Shown here: piece after piece, positions 42,731 through 52,388 of the stretch
Layout of the letters: each line of letters begins with the position of its first letter
Numbering within the stretch: position 1 is the stretch's first letter
Source: Mycolicibacterium fluoranthenivorans
GTDB taxonomy: Bacteria > Actinomycetota > Actinomycetes > Mycobacteriales > Mycobacteriaceae
DNA: 64,000 nt
Direction: 5' to 3'
Assembly: GCF_011758805.1 (NCBI RefSeq)
Contig: NZ_JAANOW010000001.1
Coordinates: 682,001-746,000, forward strand
Made by a program: the position numbers and the translations under genes
The notes under the pieces: generated by a model
The model's database searches: none
What the model was told of the DNA's origin: nothing
Seen by the model: the letters and a program-made list of their open reading frames with translations, nothing else

Positions 42731-45597
42731 GACGAAACCTCCTCAGACTCCTTGTGGGCGGGCGCCGGCCACGGTGCCGGCAACGGACGCTGTCGCACGG
42801 ACACCGGCCACCAGAACCACTTGCCCAGCAATGCCGCGATCGACGGCGTCATGAACGACCGCACGATCAACGTGTCGAACAACAGGCCCAGGCCGATGGT
42901 GGTACCGATCTGTCCGAGAATCACCAGATCGCTGAAGATGAAGGACGCCATCGTCGCCGAGAACACCAGACCCGCGGCCGTGACCACCCGGCCGGTACCG
43001 GCCATGGACCGGATGATGCCGGTGTTCAGGCCGGCATGCATCTCCTCCTTGAACCGCGACACCAGCAGCAAGTTGTAATCGGCACCCACCGCCAACAACA
43101 GGATGATGGCCAGCGGCACCACGATCCAATACAGATGGATCCCTAAGATGTACTGCCACAACAAGACCGACAAGCCGACCGAGGCGCCCAACGACACCGC
43201 GACGGTGCCGACGATGACGATCGCGGCGACGATGCTGCGGGTCACGAACATCATGATCAGCAGGATGAGTGCCAGTGCGGCCAGTGCCGAGATCAGCAGG
43301 TCGTACTTCATCCCTTCTTGAATGTCCTTGTTGGTGGAGCCGATTCCGGCGACATAGACCTTGGCATCCGACATCGGCGTGGCCTTGAGCGCGTCGAACA
43401 CCGCATCCTTCATGGCGTCGATATGCGGGATCGCCTCGGGAGTGGCGGGATTGCCCTGATGGGTCACGATGAACCTGGCGGCCTTGCCGTCCGGCGAGAG
43501 GAACAGCTTGAGTCCGCGCTTGAAATCGGCGTTGTCGAAGGCTTCCGGCGGCAGGTAGAACGAATCGTCGTTCTTGGCGTCATCGAACGCCTGGCCCATC
43601 GCGGTGGCGTTCTTCAGCGCTTCATCGCTCTGGGCATTGGTGCCACCGGTGGTCGCGTAGTTCGACAGGGTGAGATCGCGGTTGCGTTCTTGAATGGCGA
43701 TCTGGGGCGGCAGCAGCGCGACCAGCTTCGGCTGAAGCGCGTCCAATTTGTCCAGACTTGCGGTGATGTTGCCGAACTTGTCGGACAGTTCGGAGATTCC
43801 GTCCAGGGAATCGAACACCGACCGCAACGCCGAGCACATGGGAATGTCGAAGCAGTGCGGTTCCCAGTAGAAGTAATTGCGCAGCGGGCGGAACTGATCG
43901 TCGAAATTGGCGAGTTTGTCGCGCAGATCGTTGACCGTTGCCACGGTGTCGTGGAACGCCTGGGTCTGCTCGTGGGTGGCCTCCGCGCTCTGCTGCTGCA
44001 GGGTGAGCTGCTGCTTGAGCACGTCGATGGTGTTGTCGATCTCGTTGGCCTGCTTGAGCAGATCATCGGCCCGGTCCTTCTGATAGCCCAGGTTCATGAT
44101 CTGGCTGGCGCTGGACGCACTGATCTGGAACGGGATGGAGCTGTGGGTGATCGGCGTGCCGAGCGGTCGCGTAATGGACTGCACCAGTGCGATTCCCGGA
44201 GTGTGCAGGACCGCCTTTGCCGCGCGCTCAAGGATCAACATGTCAGCAGGATTCCGCATATCGTGATCGGTCTCGATCATCAGCAGCTCGGGGTTGATCC
44301 GCGCTTCGGTGAAATGCCGTTCGGCGGCTTCCATCCCGATCACCCCGGGTGCGGTACCGGGGATGTACGGGCGGTTGTCGTAGCTGGTCTGATAGCCGGG
44401 CAGGGCGAACACCCCGATGAGCGCGATCGCGCCGGTCACCACCAGTATCGGACCCGGCCAGCGCACGATCGCGGCGCCGATCCGGCGCCATCCGCGTGCA
44501 CGCAGTTGGCCCTTGGGCTCCAACAATCCGAACCGGCTGGCGATCAACAACACGGCGGGCCCCAGTGTCAGCGCGGCGGCCAGGGTCACGAGTACGCCGA
44601 GAGCGGCCGGGATACCGAGTGTCTGGAAGTACGGCAGGCGGGTGAACTGCATGCAGGCGACCGCTCCCGCGATCGTCAATCCCGAGCCGACGATGACATG
44701 GACAGTGCCCCGGTACATGTCGTAGTAGGCCGGGATCCGCTCCAGCCCGTTACTGCGGGCCTCCTGATAACGGCCGACGACGAAGATCGCGTAGTCGGTG
44801 CCCGCCGCGATCGCCAGCAACGTCAGCAGATTCGTCGAGTACGTGGACAGCCCGATGACACCGGAGTGGGCGAGGACGGCCACCACGCCGCGGGCGGCCG
44901 CGAGTTCGATGGCCACCGTCAGGAGCACGATCACCATCGTCACCACGGAGCGGTAGACGAACAGCAGCATGATGCCGATCACCAGGAAGGTGATGGCGGT
45001 GACCTCGTGGGTGCCCTCGCTGCCCACCTCGAAGTTGTCGGTCACCAGCGGTGACGCACCGGTCACATAGGCCTTGATACCGGGCGGCGGCGGTGTGTCG
45101 GCGACGATCTTGCGCACCGCGTCGACCGATTCGTTCGACTGGGCCTCGCCCTGGTTTCCGCGGAGGTACACCTGCGTCAGGGCGGCCTTGCCGTCCTTGC
45201 TCTGCGAGCCGCCGGCGGTCAGCGGATCACCCCAGAAGTCCTGCACGTGCTCGACGTGCTCGGTGTCCTCCTGGGGTTTCTTGACCAAGCCGTCGTAGAA
45301 CTTGTGCGCCTCGGGACCCAGCGGCTGGTCGCCCTCCAGCACGATCATTGCCGCACTGTCGGAATCGAATTCGTGGAACACCTGCCCGATGTGCCGCATC
45401 GCCAGAATGCCCGGCGCATCGGGTGCGTTGAGCCCCACCGAACGCTCGGCGCCGACGACCTCCAGCTGAGGGGCGATGATGTTGGACACCGCGGCGATGG
45501 CGATCCAAATGAACAGGATCGGTACCGACAGCGTCCGGATCAGCCGGGCCGGCAGGGACCCTTCGGTCGGGCCGACCTCGGTCTGATGCTGGCTCAT
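42727..45597 (-). CDS. MmpL-family RND transporter
   Basis: 956 residues, full length. Twelve membrane helices in the 1 + 5 + 1 + 5 pattern with two large periplasmic loops; the second-loop region between is partly coiled coil (QANEIDNTIDVLKQQLTLQQQ). The proton-relay style AAGTDYAIFVVGRYQEAR and AVGADYNLLLVSRFKEE segments are present. MmpL proteins export lipids, siderophores or drugs; with an MmpS partner and TetR control this could be a lipid or efflux system. Coupled by ATGA to mmpS and to the DUF732 gene. Confidence 0.95.
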   Translation of the reverse strand: MSQHQTEVGPTEGSLPARLIRTLSVPILFIWIAIAAVSNIIAPQLEVVGAERSVGLNAPDAPGILAMRHIGQVFHEFDSDSAAMIVLEGDQPLGPEAHKFYDGLVKKPQEDTEHVEHVQDFWGDPLTAGGSQSKDGKAALTQVYLRGNQGEAQSNESVDAVRKIVADTPPPPGIKAYVTGASPLVTDNFEVGSEGTHEVTAITFLVIGIMLLFVYRSVVTMVIVLLTVAIELAAARGVVAVLAHSGVIGLSTYSTNLLTLLAIAAGTDYAIFVVGRYQEARSNGLERIPAYYDMYRGTVHVIVGSGLTIAGAVACMQFTRLPYFQTLGIPAALGVLVTLAAALTLGPAVLLIASRFGLLEPKGQLRARGWRRIGAAIVRWPGPILVVTGAIALIGVFALPGYQTSYDNRPYIPGTAPGVIGMEAAERHFTEARINPELLMIETDHDMRNPADMLILERAAKAVLHTPGIALVQSITRPLGTPITHSSIPFQISASSASQIMNLGYQKDRADDLLKQANEIDNTIDVLKQQLTLQQQSAEATHEQTQAFHDTVATVNDLRDKLANFDDQFRPLRNYFYWEPHCFDIPMCSALRSVFDSLDGISELSDKFGNITASLDKLDALQPKLVALLPPQIAIQERNRDLTLSNYATTGGTNAQSDEALKNATAMGQAFDDAKNDDSFYLPPEAFDNADFKRGLKLFLSPDGKAARFIVTHQGNPATPEAIPHIDAMKDAVFDALKATPMSDAKVYVAGIGSTNKDIQEGMKYDLLISALAALALILLIMMFVTRSIVAAIVIVGTVAVSLGASVGLSVLLWQYILGIHLYWIVVPLAIILLLAVGADYNLLLVSRFKEEMHAGLNTGIIRSMAGTGRVVTAAGLVFSATMASFIFSDLVILGQIGTTIGLGLLFDTLIVRSFMTPSIAALLGKWFWWPVSVRQRPLPAPWPAPAHKESEEVSS

Positions 45598-46040
45598 GCT
45601 GTCTTGTCCAAGCAGGCGATGTAGCCGTTCACGTTGTTCGAGGACCTTTCGTCCTTGACGATTCCGTTGACGGTGATGCGGCAGCCGATGGTGTCGCCGT
45701 CACCTTGTGCGCGCAGATCGGCGTACATCGTCGGGTCGTCGGTGGTCAGCGTCTGTGACCACGGCAGCGGGACATTGTCGACGTGCTGAGGCTGCGCATG
45801 AATATCGAGGTAGTTGATGGTGGCCACGGATCCGGGTGAGCCGAACACCTCGAACAACACGTGCTTGGGGTTGTAGCCGGTGTTCTCCAGGGCATCCGAT
45901 CCGGCCCGGGACACCTCGTTGTCGGAGCCGAACACACCGTGCAATCGGGTGACGGTGAACGCGACCAGAGCGATCACCACGATCGACACGATCGCGATCC
46001 ACTGCCGCTTTGCCAGCGCAGCCACCGAGAACCCACTCAA
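45594..46040 (-). CDS. MmpS-family accessory protein
   Basis: 148 residues: one membrane helix (about 14-31) and an extracytoplasmic beta domain (YNPKHVLFEVFGSPGSVATINYLD, IGCRITVNGIVKDERSSNNVNGYIACLDKTA). Works with MmpL in export. First gene of the operon and divergent from tetR; the start is preceded by the operator region. Confidence 0.93.
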   Translation of the reverse strand: MSGFSVAALAKRQWIAIVSIVVIALVAFTVTRLHGVFGSDNEVSRAGSDALENTGYNPKHVLFEVFGSPGSVATINYLDIHAQPQHVDNVPLPWSQTLTTDDPTMYADLRAQGDGDTIGCRITVNGIVKDERSSNNVNGYIACLDKTA

Positions 46041-46113
46041 TCCAAGACCTTTCGCCGCCCCCGCTGGCGATCACACGATGTCACGTTGTGAAATCGCCAC
46101 GTGAAGCAGAACG

Positions 46114-46127
46114 GTACGGTACCGTAC
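46114..46127. promoter_or_regulatory. Palindromic TetR operator candidate
   Basis: GTACGGTACCGTAC, a perfect 14-base palindrome, between divergent mmpS (74 bases away) and tetR (106 bases away). Confidence 0.65.
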
Positions 46128-46232
46128 GATCTGTCGCAACTGCTTGACGCACGCAAAAATTACTGCTCTAGCTGCGTCAACGTGGTTCAACGTCGCGGCG
46201 TGACCGCGATATTCCAAGGGAGGGCGTACGCG

Positions 46233-46832
46233 ATGGTCACCGATCACCAGGACGATGCCTCGAGCTGTCCTTGGAACGAGCGAGAGGCCGAGCTGTTGGC
46301 CATCACCCTGGAGTTGCTGCAGGAGCACGGGTACGACCGCCTGAGCGTCGAAGCCGTGGCGACCAAGGCCAAGGCCAGTAAGGCCACCATGTACCGGCGC
46401 TGGCCGTCCAAGGCCGATCTGGTGCTCGCGGCGTTCATCCAGGGCACCCGGGACACCGCCATCCCGCCGCGCACCGGCTCGCTCCGGGGCGATCTGTTGG
46501 AGATCGGGCGGGCGACATGCCAGCAGTCGAAGGAACACATGCGCACCATGCGCGCTGTCCTCAACGAGATGTCGCACAACCCGGGTCTGCAAGATGCGAT
46601 GCAGGAGAAGTTCGGCCTGCAGCGCAAGATGGTCATCGACGGCGTGCTGGCCGCGGCGGTCGAGCGGGGAGAGATCGACGCGTCGGCGATCAATGAGGAG
46701 ATCTTCGATCTGTTGCCGGGATACCTGGTGTTCCGATCACTGGTATCGGATCGGCCGCCGACCGAGGACACGGTCCGCGCGGTGGTCGACAGTGTGTTGC
46801 TGCCCAGTCTGATGGGCGCGCGAGGGCGCTAG
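46233..46832 (+). CDS. TetR-family repressor of the mmpS operon
   Basis: 199 residues. N-terminal HTH: TLELLQEHGYDRLSVEAVATKAKASKATMYRRWPSKADLVLAAF, then a TetR_C-like ligand domain. Divergent from mmpS, so probably represses it and itself through the palindrome at 46114. ATG at 46233 has an AAGGGAGGG site; the frame from 46101 would begin inside the operator. Confidence 0.92.
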   Translation: MVTDHQDDASSCPWNEREAELLAITLELLQEHGYDRLSVEAVATKAKASKATMYRRWPSKADLVLAAFIQGTRDTAIPPRTGSLRGDLLEIGRATCQQSKEHMRTMRAVLNEMSHNPGLQDAMQEKFGLQRKMVIDGVLAAAVERGEIDASAINEEIFDLLPGYLVFRSLVSDRPPTEDTVRAVVDSVLLPSLMGARGR

Positions 46833-46950
46833 ATCCACCACCGGAGCCCTTCCCCCGGCGCATTGGTCCCCGGCGTCGGTGAAATACCTTGTGCGCACCT
46901 GTAGTTGCGCGGGAAGCGCGGTGAGTCACCCAGCGCGGGTTGGGTGCCGA

Positions 46951-46974
46951 GTTTGCGACTTCTGAGTCGGGGTA
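46951..46974 (+). promoter_or_regulatory. Sigma-F-type promoter before the catalase remnant
   Basis: GTTT (46951-46954), 15 bases, GGGTA (46970-46974), 48 bases before the ATG. Fits the stress control usual for KatE-type catalases. Confidence 0.6.
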
Positions 46975-47022
46975 TTCACAGACGGAGACGGTGAAGGACG
47001 CCGGTTTCCTTCAGGAGATGTC

Positions 47023-47631
47023 ATGCCCCCACCGCGCAAGCGCGATCAAAAAGCCCCGGCGAATGCCGGACCCACCGGCGCTGTCAACGGACGGGTGTCC
47101 GATGCGGACGATGCCCGCGCTCAAACAGGTACCCATCTGACCACCGCGCAAGGCCTGCGCCTGCCGGATACCGATCATTCCCTGAAGGCAGGTTCCCGGG
47201 GCCCGACGCTGCTCGAGGATTTCCATCTGCGGGAGAAGATCACCCACTTCGATCACGAGCGGATCCCGGAGCGGGTCGTGCACGCACGCGGCGCGGCGGC
47301 ACACGGCGTCTTCGAGTCCTATGGCACCGCCTCCTCGGTCACCAAGGCCGCCTTCCTGGGCAAGAAGGGCACGAAAACCGAGGTGTTCACCAGGTTTTCG
47401 ACGGTTCTCGGGTCGCGCGGTTCCGCCGACACCGTCCGCGACACCCGTGGGTTCGCGGTGAAGTTCTACACCGATGAAGGCACGTTCGATCTGGTCGGCA
47501 TCGAACTGGCCGATGATGTCGACAAGGATTTCACCGCAAGGCTTTCGGCTGCTCTGGTCCTGCACCGGGTGTGGGAGCGCGCTCCCATGGCCGGAACTGC
47601 CCGAAGGCGGAATTCCGGTGGCGTCCGTTAG
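47023..47631 (+). pseudogene. katE: katE-type catalase with large internal deletion
   Basis: The 202-residue frame begins like a large-subunit catalase: [18 protein letters not shown], the catalytic His87 in [51 protein letters not shown]. At residue 159 it jumps to what in E. coli HPII is the extreme C-terminus: [28 protein letters not shown] compares with HPII [29 protein letters not shown]. About 500 residues, including the second catalytic Asn and the haem Tyr, are missing, so no catalase activity is possible. The reading frame is kept across the junction near 47497-47502. Confidence 0.8.
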
Positions 47632-47671
47632 CGGCACCGGGCACGATCGCGCCCACGAGGCGCATTCCGAC

Positions 47672-48802
47672 ATGGTGGCGCAACCTCATTCCGACGAGGA
47701 AGGTCCGGTCGCCGAGGCAGAGGTGCGGGCCGCCGAGATACGTTCCGCCGAGCGGCCCCTCGGGCCGCCCGGGCGGCGGTTCGACCGACGGTCGCCCTTT
47801 TTTATCGGCCTCACCGCATCCGCCGGAGTGGCGGTGACTTACGGTGCCGTTCAAGTTCTTTCGTCGCTGTCCTCGATCCTGGTGGTGATCGGGGTCGCGT
47901 TCTTCCTGGCGCTCGGGCTGGAACCGTTGGTCTCCTGGCTTGTCAAGCACGGGCTGCGTCGCCCGCTGGCCACGGGCCTGGTCTTTGTCGTCTTCCTGGC
48001 ATTGATGGGCGCTTTCGTCGCTGCGGCGATTCCGCCGCTGGCGCAACAGGCCAATGAACTGATCCGGCAGGCACCGCTGTACCTTCAGCAGGCGCAGGAC
48101 AATTCGTCGACGATCGGACGGCTCAACGACCGATTCCACTTGCAGCAGCGAATCACCGATATGATCAACGGCGCAGACGGATCAGCCTTCAACGGGGTGG
48201 TCAGCGCCGGCACCGCGGTATTCGAGGTGCTCGCCGACACGCTCATCGCCATCATCTTGACGCTGTACTTCCTCGCCGATATGCCGCGCATGAGAACCGC
48301 CATGTACCGGCTGGTGCCGCACACCAGGCGGCCGCGGGCCATCCTCATCGGTGACGAGGTCTTCGCGAAAGTCGGCTCGTATGTGTTGGGAAATGTGTTG
48401 ATCTCGGTGATCACCGGTGTGGTGACGCTCATCTGGCTGGCGATATTCGACGTGCCCTACCCGTTGTTACTGGCGATCTTCGTCGCGATCCTCGATCTCG
48501 TTCCCGTCGTGGGATCGACCATAGCCGGCGTCGTCGTCGCAGCCGTGTCGCTGACGGTGTCACTGCCGGTGTGCGTGGCGACGGTCGCCTTCTTCATCGT
48601 GTTCCGGCTGCTGGAGGACTATCTCCTGGTGCCCAGGATCATCGGCCGTGCGGTGAAGGTCCCGGCATTGATCACCGTCGTCGCCGTCCTGCTCGGCGGC
48701 GCCCTGCTCGGCATCGTCGGCGCGTTGGTGGCGATTCCGGTCGCTACGGCTCTGCAGCTGATCATGCAGGAAGTGTTGTATCCACGCCTGGACAAAGCGT
48801 GA
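47672..48802 (+). CDS. AI-2E/PerM-family transporter
   Basis: 376 residues with about eight membrane helices and the central cytoplasm-facing helical stretch PPLAQQANELIRQAPLYLQQAQ. ILDLVPVVGSTIAGVVVA and the C-terminal VKVPALITVVAVLLGGALLGIVGALVAIPVA are typical. Exports small molecules or ions in characterised members; substrate unknown. A GTG at 47618 that overlaps the catalase remnant is an alternative start. Confidence 0.88.
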   Translation: MVAQPHSDEEGPVAEAEVRAAEIRSAERPLGPPGRRFDRRSPFFIGLTASAGVAVTYGAVQVLSSLSSILVVIGVAFFLALGLEPLVSWLVKHGLRRPLATGLVFVVFLALMGAFVAAAIPPLAQQANELIRQAPLYLQQAQDNSSTIGRLNDRFHLQQRITDMINGADGSAFNGVVSAGTAVFEVLADTLIAIILTLYFLADMPRMRTAMYRLVPHTRRPRAILIGDEVFAKVGSYVLGNVLISVITGVVTLIWLAIFDVPYPLLLAIFVAILDLVPVVGSTIAGVVVAAVSLTVSLPVCVATVAFFIVFRLLEDYLLVPRIIGRAVKVPALITVVAVLLGGALLGIVGALVAIPVATALQLIMQEVLYPRLDKA

Positions 48803-48812
48803 ACGACGACGG

Positions 48813-49412
48813 CTACGACGCCGCCATCCAGATGCCCAGGGTGACCATGATGACCGCGATGATGGCGTCCAGGATGCGCCACGTCAGGGGGGTGGCGAAC
48901 AACCCGGCCAGCCGCCTGGCACCCAGCCCCAGTCCGGTGAACCACAGCGCACTGGCCATAACCGCGCCTGCACCGAAAAGCCAACGCTGGTCTCGGTGTT
49001 CGTTCGCGATCGAGCCGAGAAGCACCACCGTGTCGAGGTAGACGTGCGGGTTCAGCCACGTCAGCGCGGCGCAGGTGAGGAGCACCTCGGCCAGCCGCGC
49101 CGGGCTCGTCTCGGAGGGGTTCAGCGCGGCGGGCCGGAAAGCGCGGCGTGCAGCCAGCGCACCGTAGCCGATCAGGAAGACGGCCCCGCCCAGCTTGGCG
49201 ACGGTCATCGCGTCGGGATGGGCGGTGACGAGCGCACCGACCCCGGCAATGCCGGCGGCGATGAGGATCAGATCCGACACCGTGCACAGTGCGATCACCG
49301 GGACGACATGTTCGCCGCGGATGCCCTGACGCAGCACGAACGCGTTCTGTGCGCCGATGGCGGCGATGAGCGCCATGGTGGTCAGGAAGCCGAGGAGGAC
49401 GGGCGAGCTCAT
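48813..49412 (-). CDS. LysE/ArgO-family amino acid exporter
   Basis: 199 residues, six membrane helices. [28 protein letters not shown] at the N-terminus and [19 protein letters not shown] in the middle are LysE/ArgO signatures for basic amino acid export. The LysG/ArgP-type activator normally next to it is absent here. Converges with the AI-2E family gene, 10 bases apart. Confidence 0.93.
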   Translation of the reverse strand: MSSPVLLGFLTTMALIAAIGAQNAFVLRQGIRGEHVVPVIALCTVSDLILIAAGIAGVGALVTAHPDAMTVAKLGGAVFLIGYGALAARRAFRPAALNPSETSPARLAEVLLTCAALTWLNPHVYLDTVVLLGSIANEHRDQRWLFGAGAVMASALWFTGLGLGARRLAGLFATPLTWRILDAIIAVIMVTLGIWMAAS

Positions 49413-49513
49413 ACCCCTGACGCTAGGGCGGTCGCTTGTATCAGTACAGCTAAATATTCTTACCTGGAATTAGGAGAACTTAATCAACTCGCGGTGGGCC
49501 GCGCGCCGGGTCC

Positions 49514-50128
49514 TCATGCGGCTTCGAGGTCGAGGAGCACTCGCTTGGCTTCGATACCCCCGAGATAGCCGCCCATGGTGCCGTCGCTGCGGACCACGCG
49601 GTGACACGGCAGGACGACCGGCAGGGGATTGGTGGCGCACGCGGTGCCGACGGCGCGGACCGCCTTGGGGTTGCCGGCGAGCGCAGCGACGGTTGCGTAA
49701 CTGGCGGTGTGCCCGTACTCGATCTCGGGCAGCCGGCGCAGCACGGTGCAGCGGAATCCTGCGGACAGCCGCCAGTCCAGCGGCAGGTCGAAGGTGCGAC
49801 GTGTGCCGGTGAAGTACTCGTCGAGTTCGCGTGCGGTGGGGTCCAGCCGGTCGTGGTCGGGCAGGATCCGCGGACTGACCTTGTCGGCCAGTTGCTGCAG
49901 GACGGTGTCGTGGCCCTCGCTGGCGTACGCGACCCGGAGCAGTCCCCGGTCGGTGGCCGCGACCAGCAGCGGCCCGACGGGGCTGTCGACGATGCGATAG
50001 GCGATGTCGAGCACGCCATCGCGTTGCGCGTCGGCGCTTAGCCGTGTCTGAAGCGCGGCCAGGTGGTCGAGGCTGGGGTTCACGCTTCGGGTCAGGCTGC
50101 GGATGAGTTCCCGGTCGACGGCGCTCAT
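49514..50128 (-). CDS. ogt: Methylated-DNA-protein-cysteine methyltransferase
   Basis: 204 residues. The acceptor Cys175 is in VVLPCHRVV, with RAVGTACATNPLP before and GGYLGGIEAKRVLLDLE after. Repairs O6-alkylguanine by suicide transfer. An extra N-terminal 40 residues (ELIRSLTRSVNPSLDHLAALQTRLSADAQ) precede the usual start and look helical, possibly an anti-sigma-like contact to the sigma factor encoded upstream. ATG overlaps the sigma stop (ATGA). Confidence 0.92.
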   Translation of the reverse strand: MSAVDRELIRSLTRSVNPSLDHLAALQTRLSADAQRDGVLDIAYRIVDSPVGPLLVAATDRGLLRVAYASEGHDTVLQQLADKVSPRILPDHDRLDPTARELDEYFTGTRRTFDLPLDWRLSAGFRCTVLRRLPEIEYGHTASYATVAALAGNPKAVRAVGTACATNPLPVVLPCHRVVRSDGTMGGYLGGIEAKRVLLDLEAA

Positions 50129-50631
50129 GTGTGCTGTCCTTTCGTGCCAGGTGTGGCGGGTGTGCTCGCGAAGGTGCGCCGCAGTGCGGCGATACCGTCG
50201 GATGCCGAACGGCGTGCGGCCTCGGGGCTGCTGCCGATGATGGCTCCCACTTCGGTGTACGGCAGACCGGCCAGGTAGTGGTACGCCACGGCTTGCTTCT
50301 GCTTCGGCGACAGTCGGTTCAGCGCGTCCGCGAGATCGCAGCGACCGTCGACGTCGGGCGGCGGGATGGGTCGGTCCGGGAGGTCGTCGGTGGGAACGGC
50401 GTGCCGTGACCGGTGCCGGATGATGTCGACGGCCTTGCGGTGGGCGATGGTCACCAGCCAGGCCTCGACGTTCGCTTCGGTCGGTAGGTCGGGGTAAGCC
50501 TTCAACGCGGACAGAAAGGTCTCCGACCAGGCATCGTCGGCGTCGACGGGACCGACGATGACCCGACAGACCCGTAGCACGGTGGCGCCGTGATCGGAGA
50601 CCACCGAGATGAAGGGCTGCTTGGTCGTCAC
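50125..50631 (-). CDS. ECF-type sigma factor
   Basis: 168 residues: region 2 (VGPVDADDAWSETFLSALKAYPDLPTEANVEAWLVTIAHRKAVDIIRHRSR) and region 4 (ALNRLSPKQKQAVAYHYLAGLPYTEVGAIIGSSPEAARRSASDGIAALRR). GTG at 50631 is preferred; the frame to 50868 is not sigma-like. Coupled to the alkyl-DNA repair gene, so it may direct a DNA-damage response including itself. Confidence 0.88.
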   Translation of the reverse strand: MTTKQPFISVVSDHGATVLRVCRVIVGPVDADDAWSETFLSALKAYPDLPTEANVEAWLVTIAHRKAVDIIRHRSRHAVPTDDLPDRPIPPPDVDGRCDLADALNRLSPKQKQAVAYHYLAGLPYTEVGAIIGSSPEAARRSASDGIAALRRTFASTPATPGTKGQHT

Positions 50632-50971
50632 ACTGAGTAGACGCTTCGGCCGTTCATTTTGTGAGTATCGATCGTGAAACGCGGTAGGGGCAAAGTCAGC
50701 GGGCCCGAAACGCGCCGCGCCCCCGGTGCGTCGGCATCGACCGGTCCGGATCGGCGATGTCGCGAAACGCGTTCTTCGGCAACAATATTCGGCGAATCGC
50801 CGAGATCGTGGCCACGTGCTGCTCGGAACCCGCCGCCGAGATCGGCCTCGCCGGCGAAGGGCATTCACGGGGCGCCTCTGGACGGGCGATGCTTACGCGC
50901 ATAAGCTCTCGGTGATCTTGCCCCATCGGGCCCGCTCATCGCGGAGCGGCTCGGCGAAAGGATGAAGGACA
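50632..50971. other. 340-base divergent intergenic region
   Basis: No gene seen. It must hold the promoters of the sigma factor (minus) and the aldehyde dehydrogenase (plus). I see no clear inverted repeat or sigma-F-type pair. Confidence 0.5.
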
Positions 50972-52381
50972 GTGAGTGACACCATTGCGGTTTTCAATCC
51001 GTCAACCGAGGAACAGATCGCGGAAGTCCCTCATGCTGACCAGGCGACGGTCGACGCTGCGGTGGCCCGGGCCCGCGAAACCTTCGAGTCCGGGGTGTGG
51101 CGCAGGCTGCCCGCCGCGCACCGGGCCGAGGTGCTCTTCCGCGCCGCCGAGATCATCAAGCGGCGCACCGAGGAACTCGCCGAGATCGAGGCGCGCGATA
51201 ACGGCATGAACGCGATAGCCGCACAGCAGATCATCAAGGTGGCCAACGAGATGTTGATCTACTACGCCGGCTGGGTGGGCAAGATCCACGGTGAGTCGGC
51301 CAACCTGGTCTCCGACGGGCTGCTCGGGCATTTCGAGGAGTACCACACCTTCACGCAGCTGGAGCCGGTCGGCGTCGTCGGTCTGATCATCCCGTGGAAC
51401 GGCCCGTTCTTCATTGCCATGCTCAAGGTCGCGCCGGCGCTGGCGGCTGGATGCAGCGCGGTGCTCAAGCCCGCCGAGGAGACACCGCTGTCGGCGCTGA
51501 AGCTGGAAGAGATCTTCCGCGAGGCGGGACTACCCGATGGCGTTCTCAATGTCATCACCGGGCACGGCGAGACCACCGGCGCAGCACTCACCGCCCACCC
51601 CGACGTCGACAAGATCGCATTCACCGGGTCGACCGAAGTGGGGCGGCTCATCGTCAAGGCTTCCGCGGGCAACCTCAAGCGCCTGACGCTGGAGCTCGGC
51701 GGCAAGTCGCCCCTGATCATGTTCGACGACGCCAACCTGGACAAGGCGATCATGGGCGCCGGCATGGGCCTGCTCGCCGGGTCGGGACAGAACTGCTCCT
51801 GCACGTCACGCATCTACGTCCAGCGCAAGATCTACCATCAGGTCGTCGAAGGTCTGGCCGCGTTCGCGCAGATGCTACCGATGGGCGGGTACGAGGACCC
51901 CACGTCTGTTCTCGGGCCGCTGATCAGCGAGAAGCAGCGCACACGAGTACATGACATCGTCACCGAAGGGGTAGCCCGCGGCGCCGAGGTGATCACCGGG
52001 GGCAAGCCGCTTGACCGCCGCGGCTACTTCTACGAGGCGACGATCATCGCCAACACCACACCCGATATGCGACTCATCAAAGAGGAGATCTTCGGCCCGG
52101 TCGGGTCGGTGATCCCGTTCGACGACGAGGAGGAGGCGATCGCCGCCGCCAACGACACCCACTACGGGCTGGCCGGAGCCATCTGGACCGAGAACCTCAG
52201 TCGAGCCCACCGCGTGGCGAATGCGCTTCGTGGCGGCCAGATCTGGGTGAACTCCGCACTTGCCGCGGACCCGTCCATGCCGATCTGCGGTCACAAGCAG
52301 TCCGGCTGGGGCGGGGAGCGCGGCAAGAAGGGGCTGGAGGCCTACTTCAACACCAAATCGGTGTACATCGGTCTGACCTGA
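50972..52381 (+). CDS. NAD(P)-dependent aldehyde dehydrogenase
   Basis: 469 residues, complete. IIPWNGPFF with the catalytic Asn, FTGSTEVG cofactor loop, general-base Glu in LELGGKSP and the nucleophile Cys in SGQNCSCTSRIY; IFGPVGSV and GGQIWVN follow. GTG start with GAAGGACA upstream. Substrate is a soluble aldehyde; neighbours give no hint. Confidence 0.94.
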   Translation: MSDTIAVFNPSTEEQIAEVPHADQATVDAAVARARETFESGVWRRLPAAHRAEVLFRAAEIIKRRTEELAEIEARDNGMNAIAAQQIIKVANEMLIYYAGWVGKIHGESANLVSDGLLGHFEEYHTFTQLEPVGVVGLIIPWNGPFFIAMLKVAPALAAGCSAVLKPAEETPLSALKLEEIFREAGLPDGVLNVITGHGETTGAALTAHPDVDKIAFTGSTEVGRLIVKASAGNLKRLTLELGGKSPLIMFDDANLDKAIMGAGMGLLAGSGQNCSCTSRIYVQRKIYHQVVEGLAAFAQMLPMGGYEDPTSVLGPLISEKQRTRVHDIVTEGVARGAEVITGGKPLDRRGYFYEATIIANTTPDMRLIKEEIFGPVGSVIPFDDEEEAIAAANDTHYGLAGAIWTENLSRAHRVANALRGGQIWVNSALAADPSMPICGHKQSGWGGERGKKGLEAYFNTKSVYIGLT

Positions 52382-52388
52382 CCAACGG

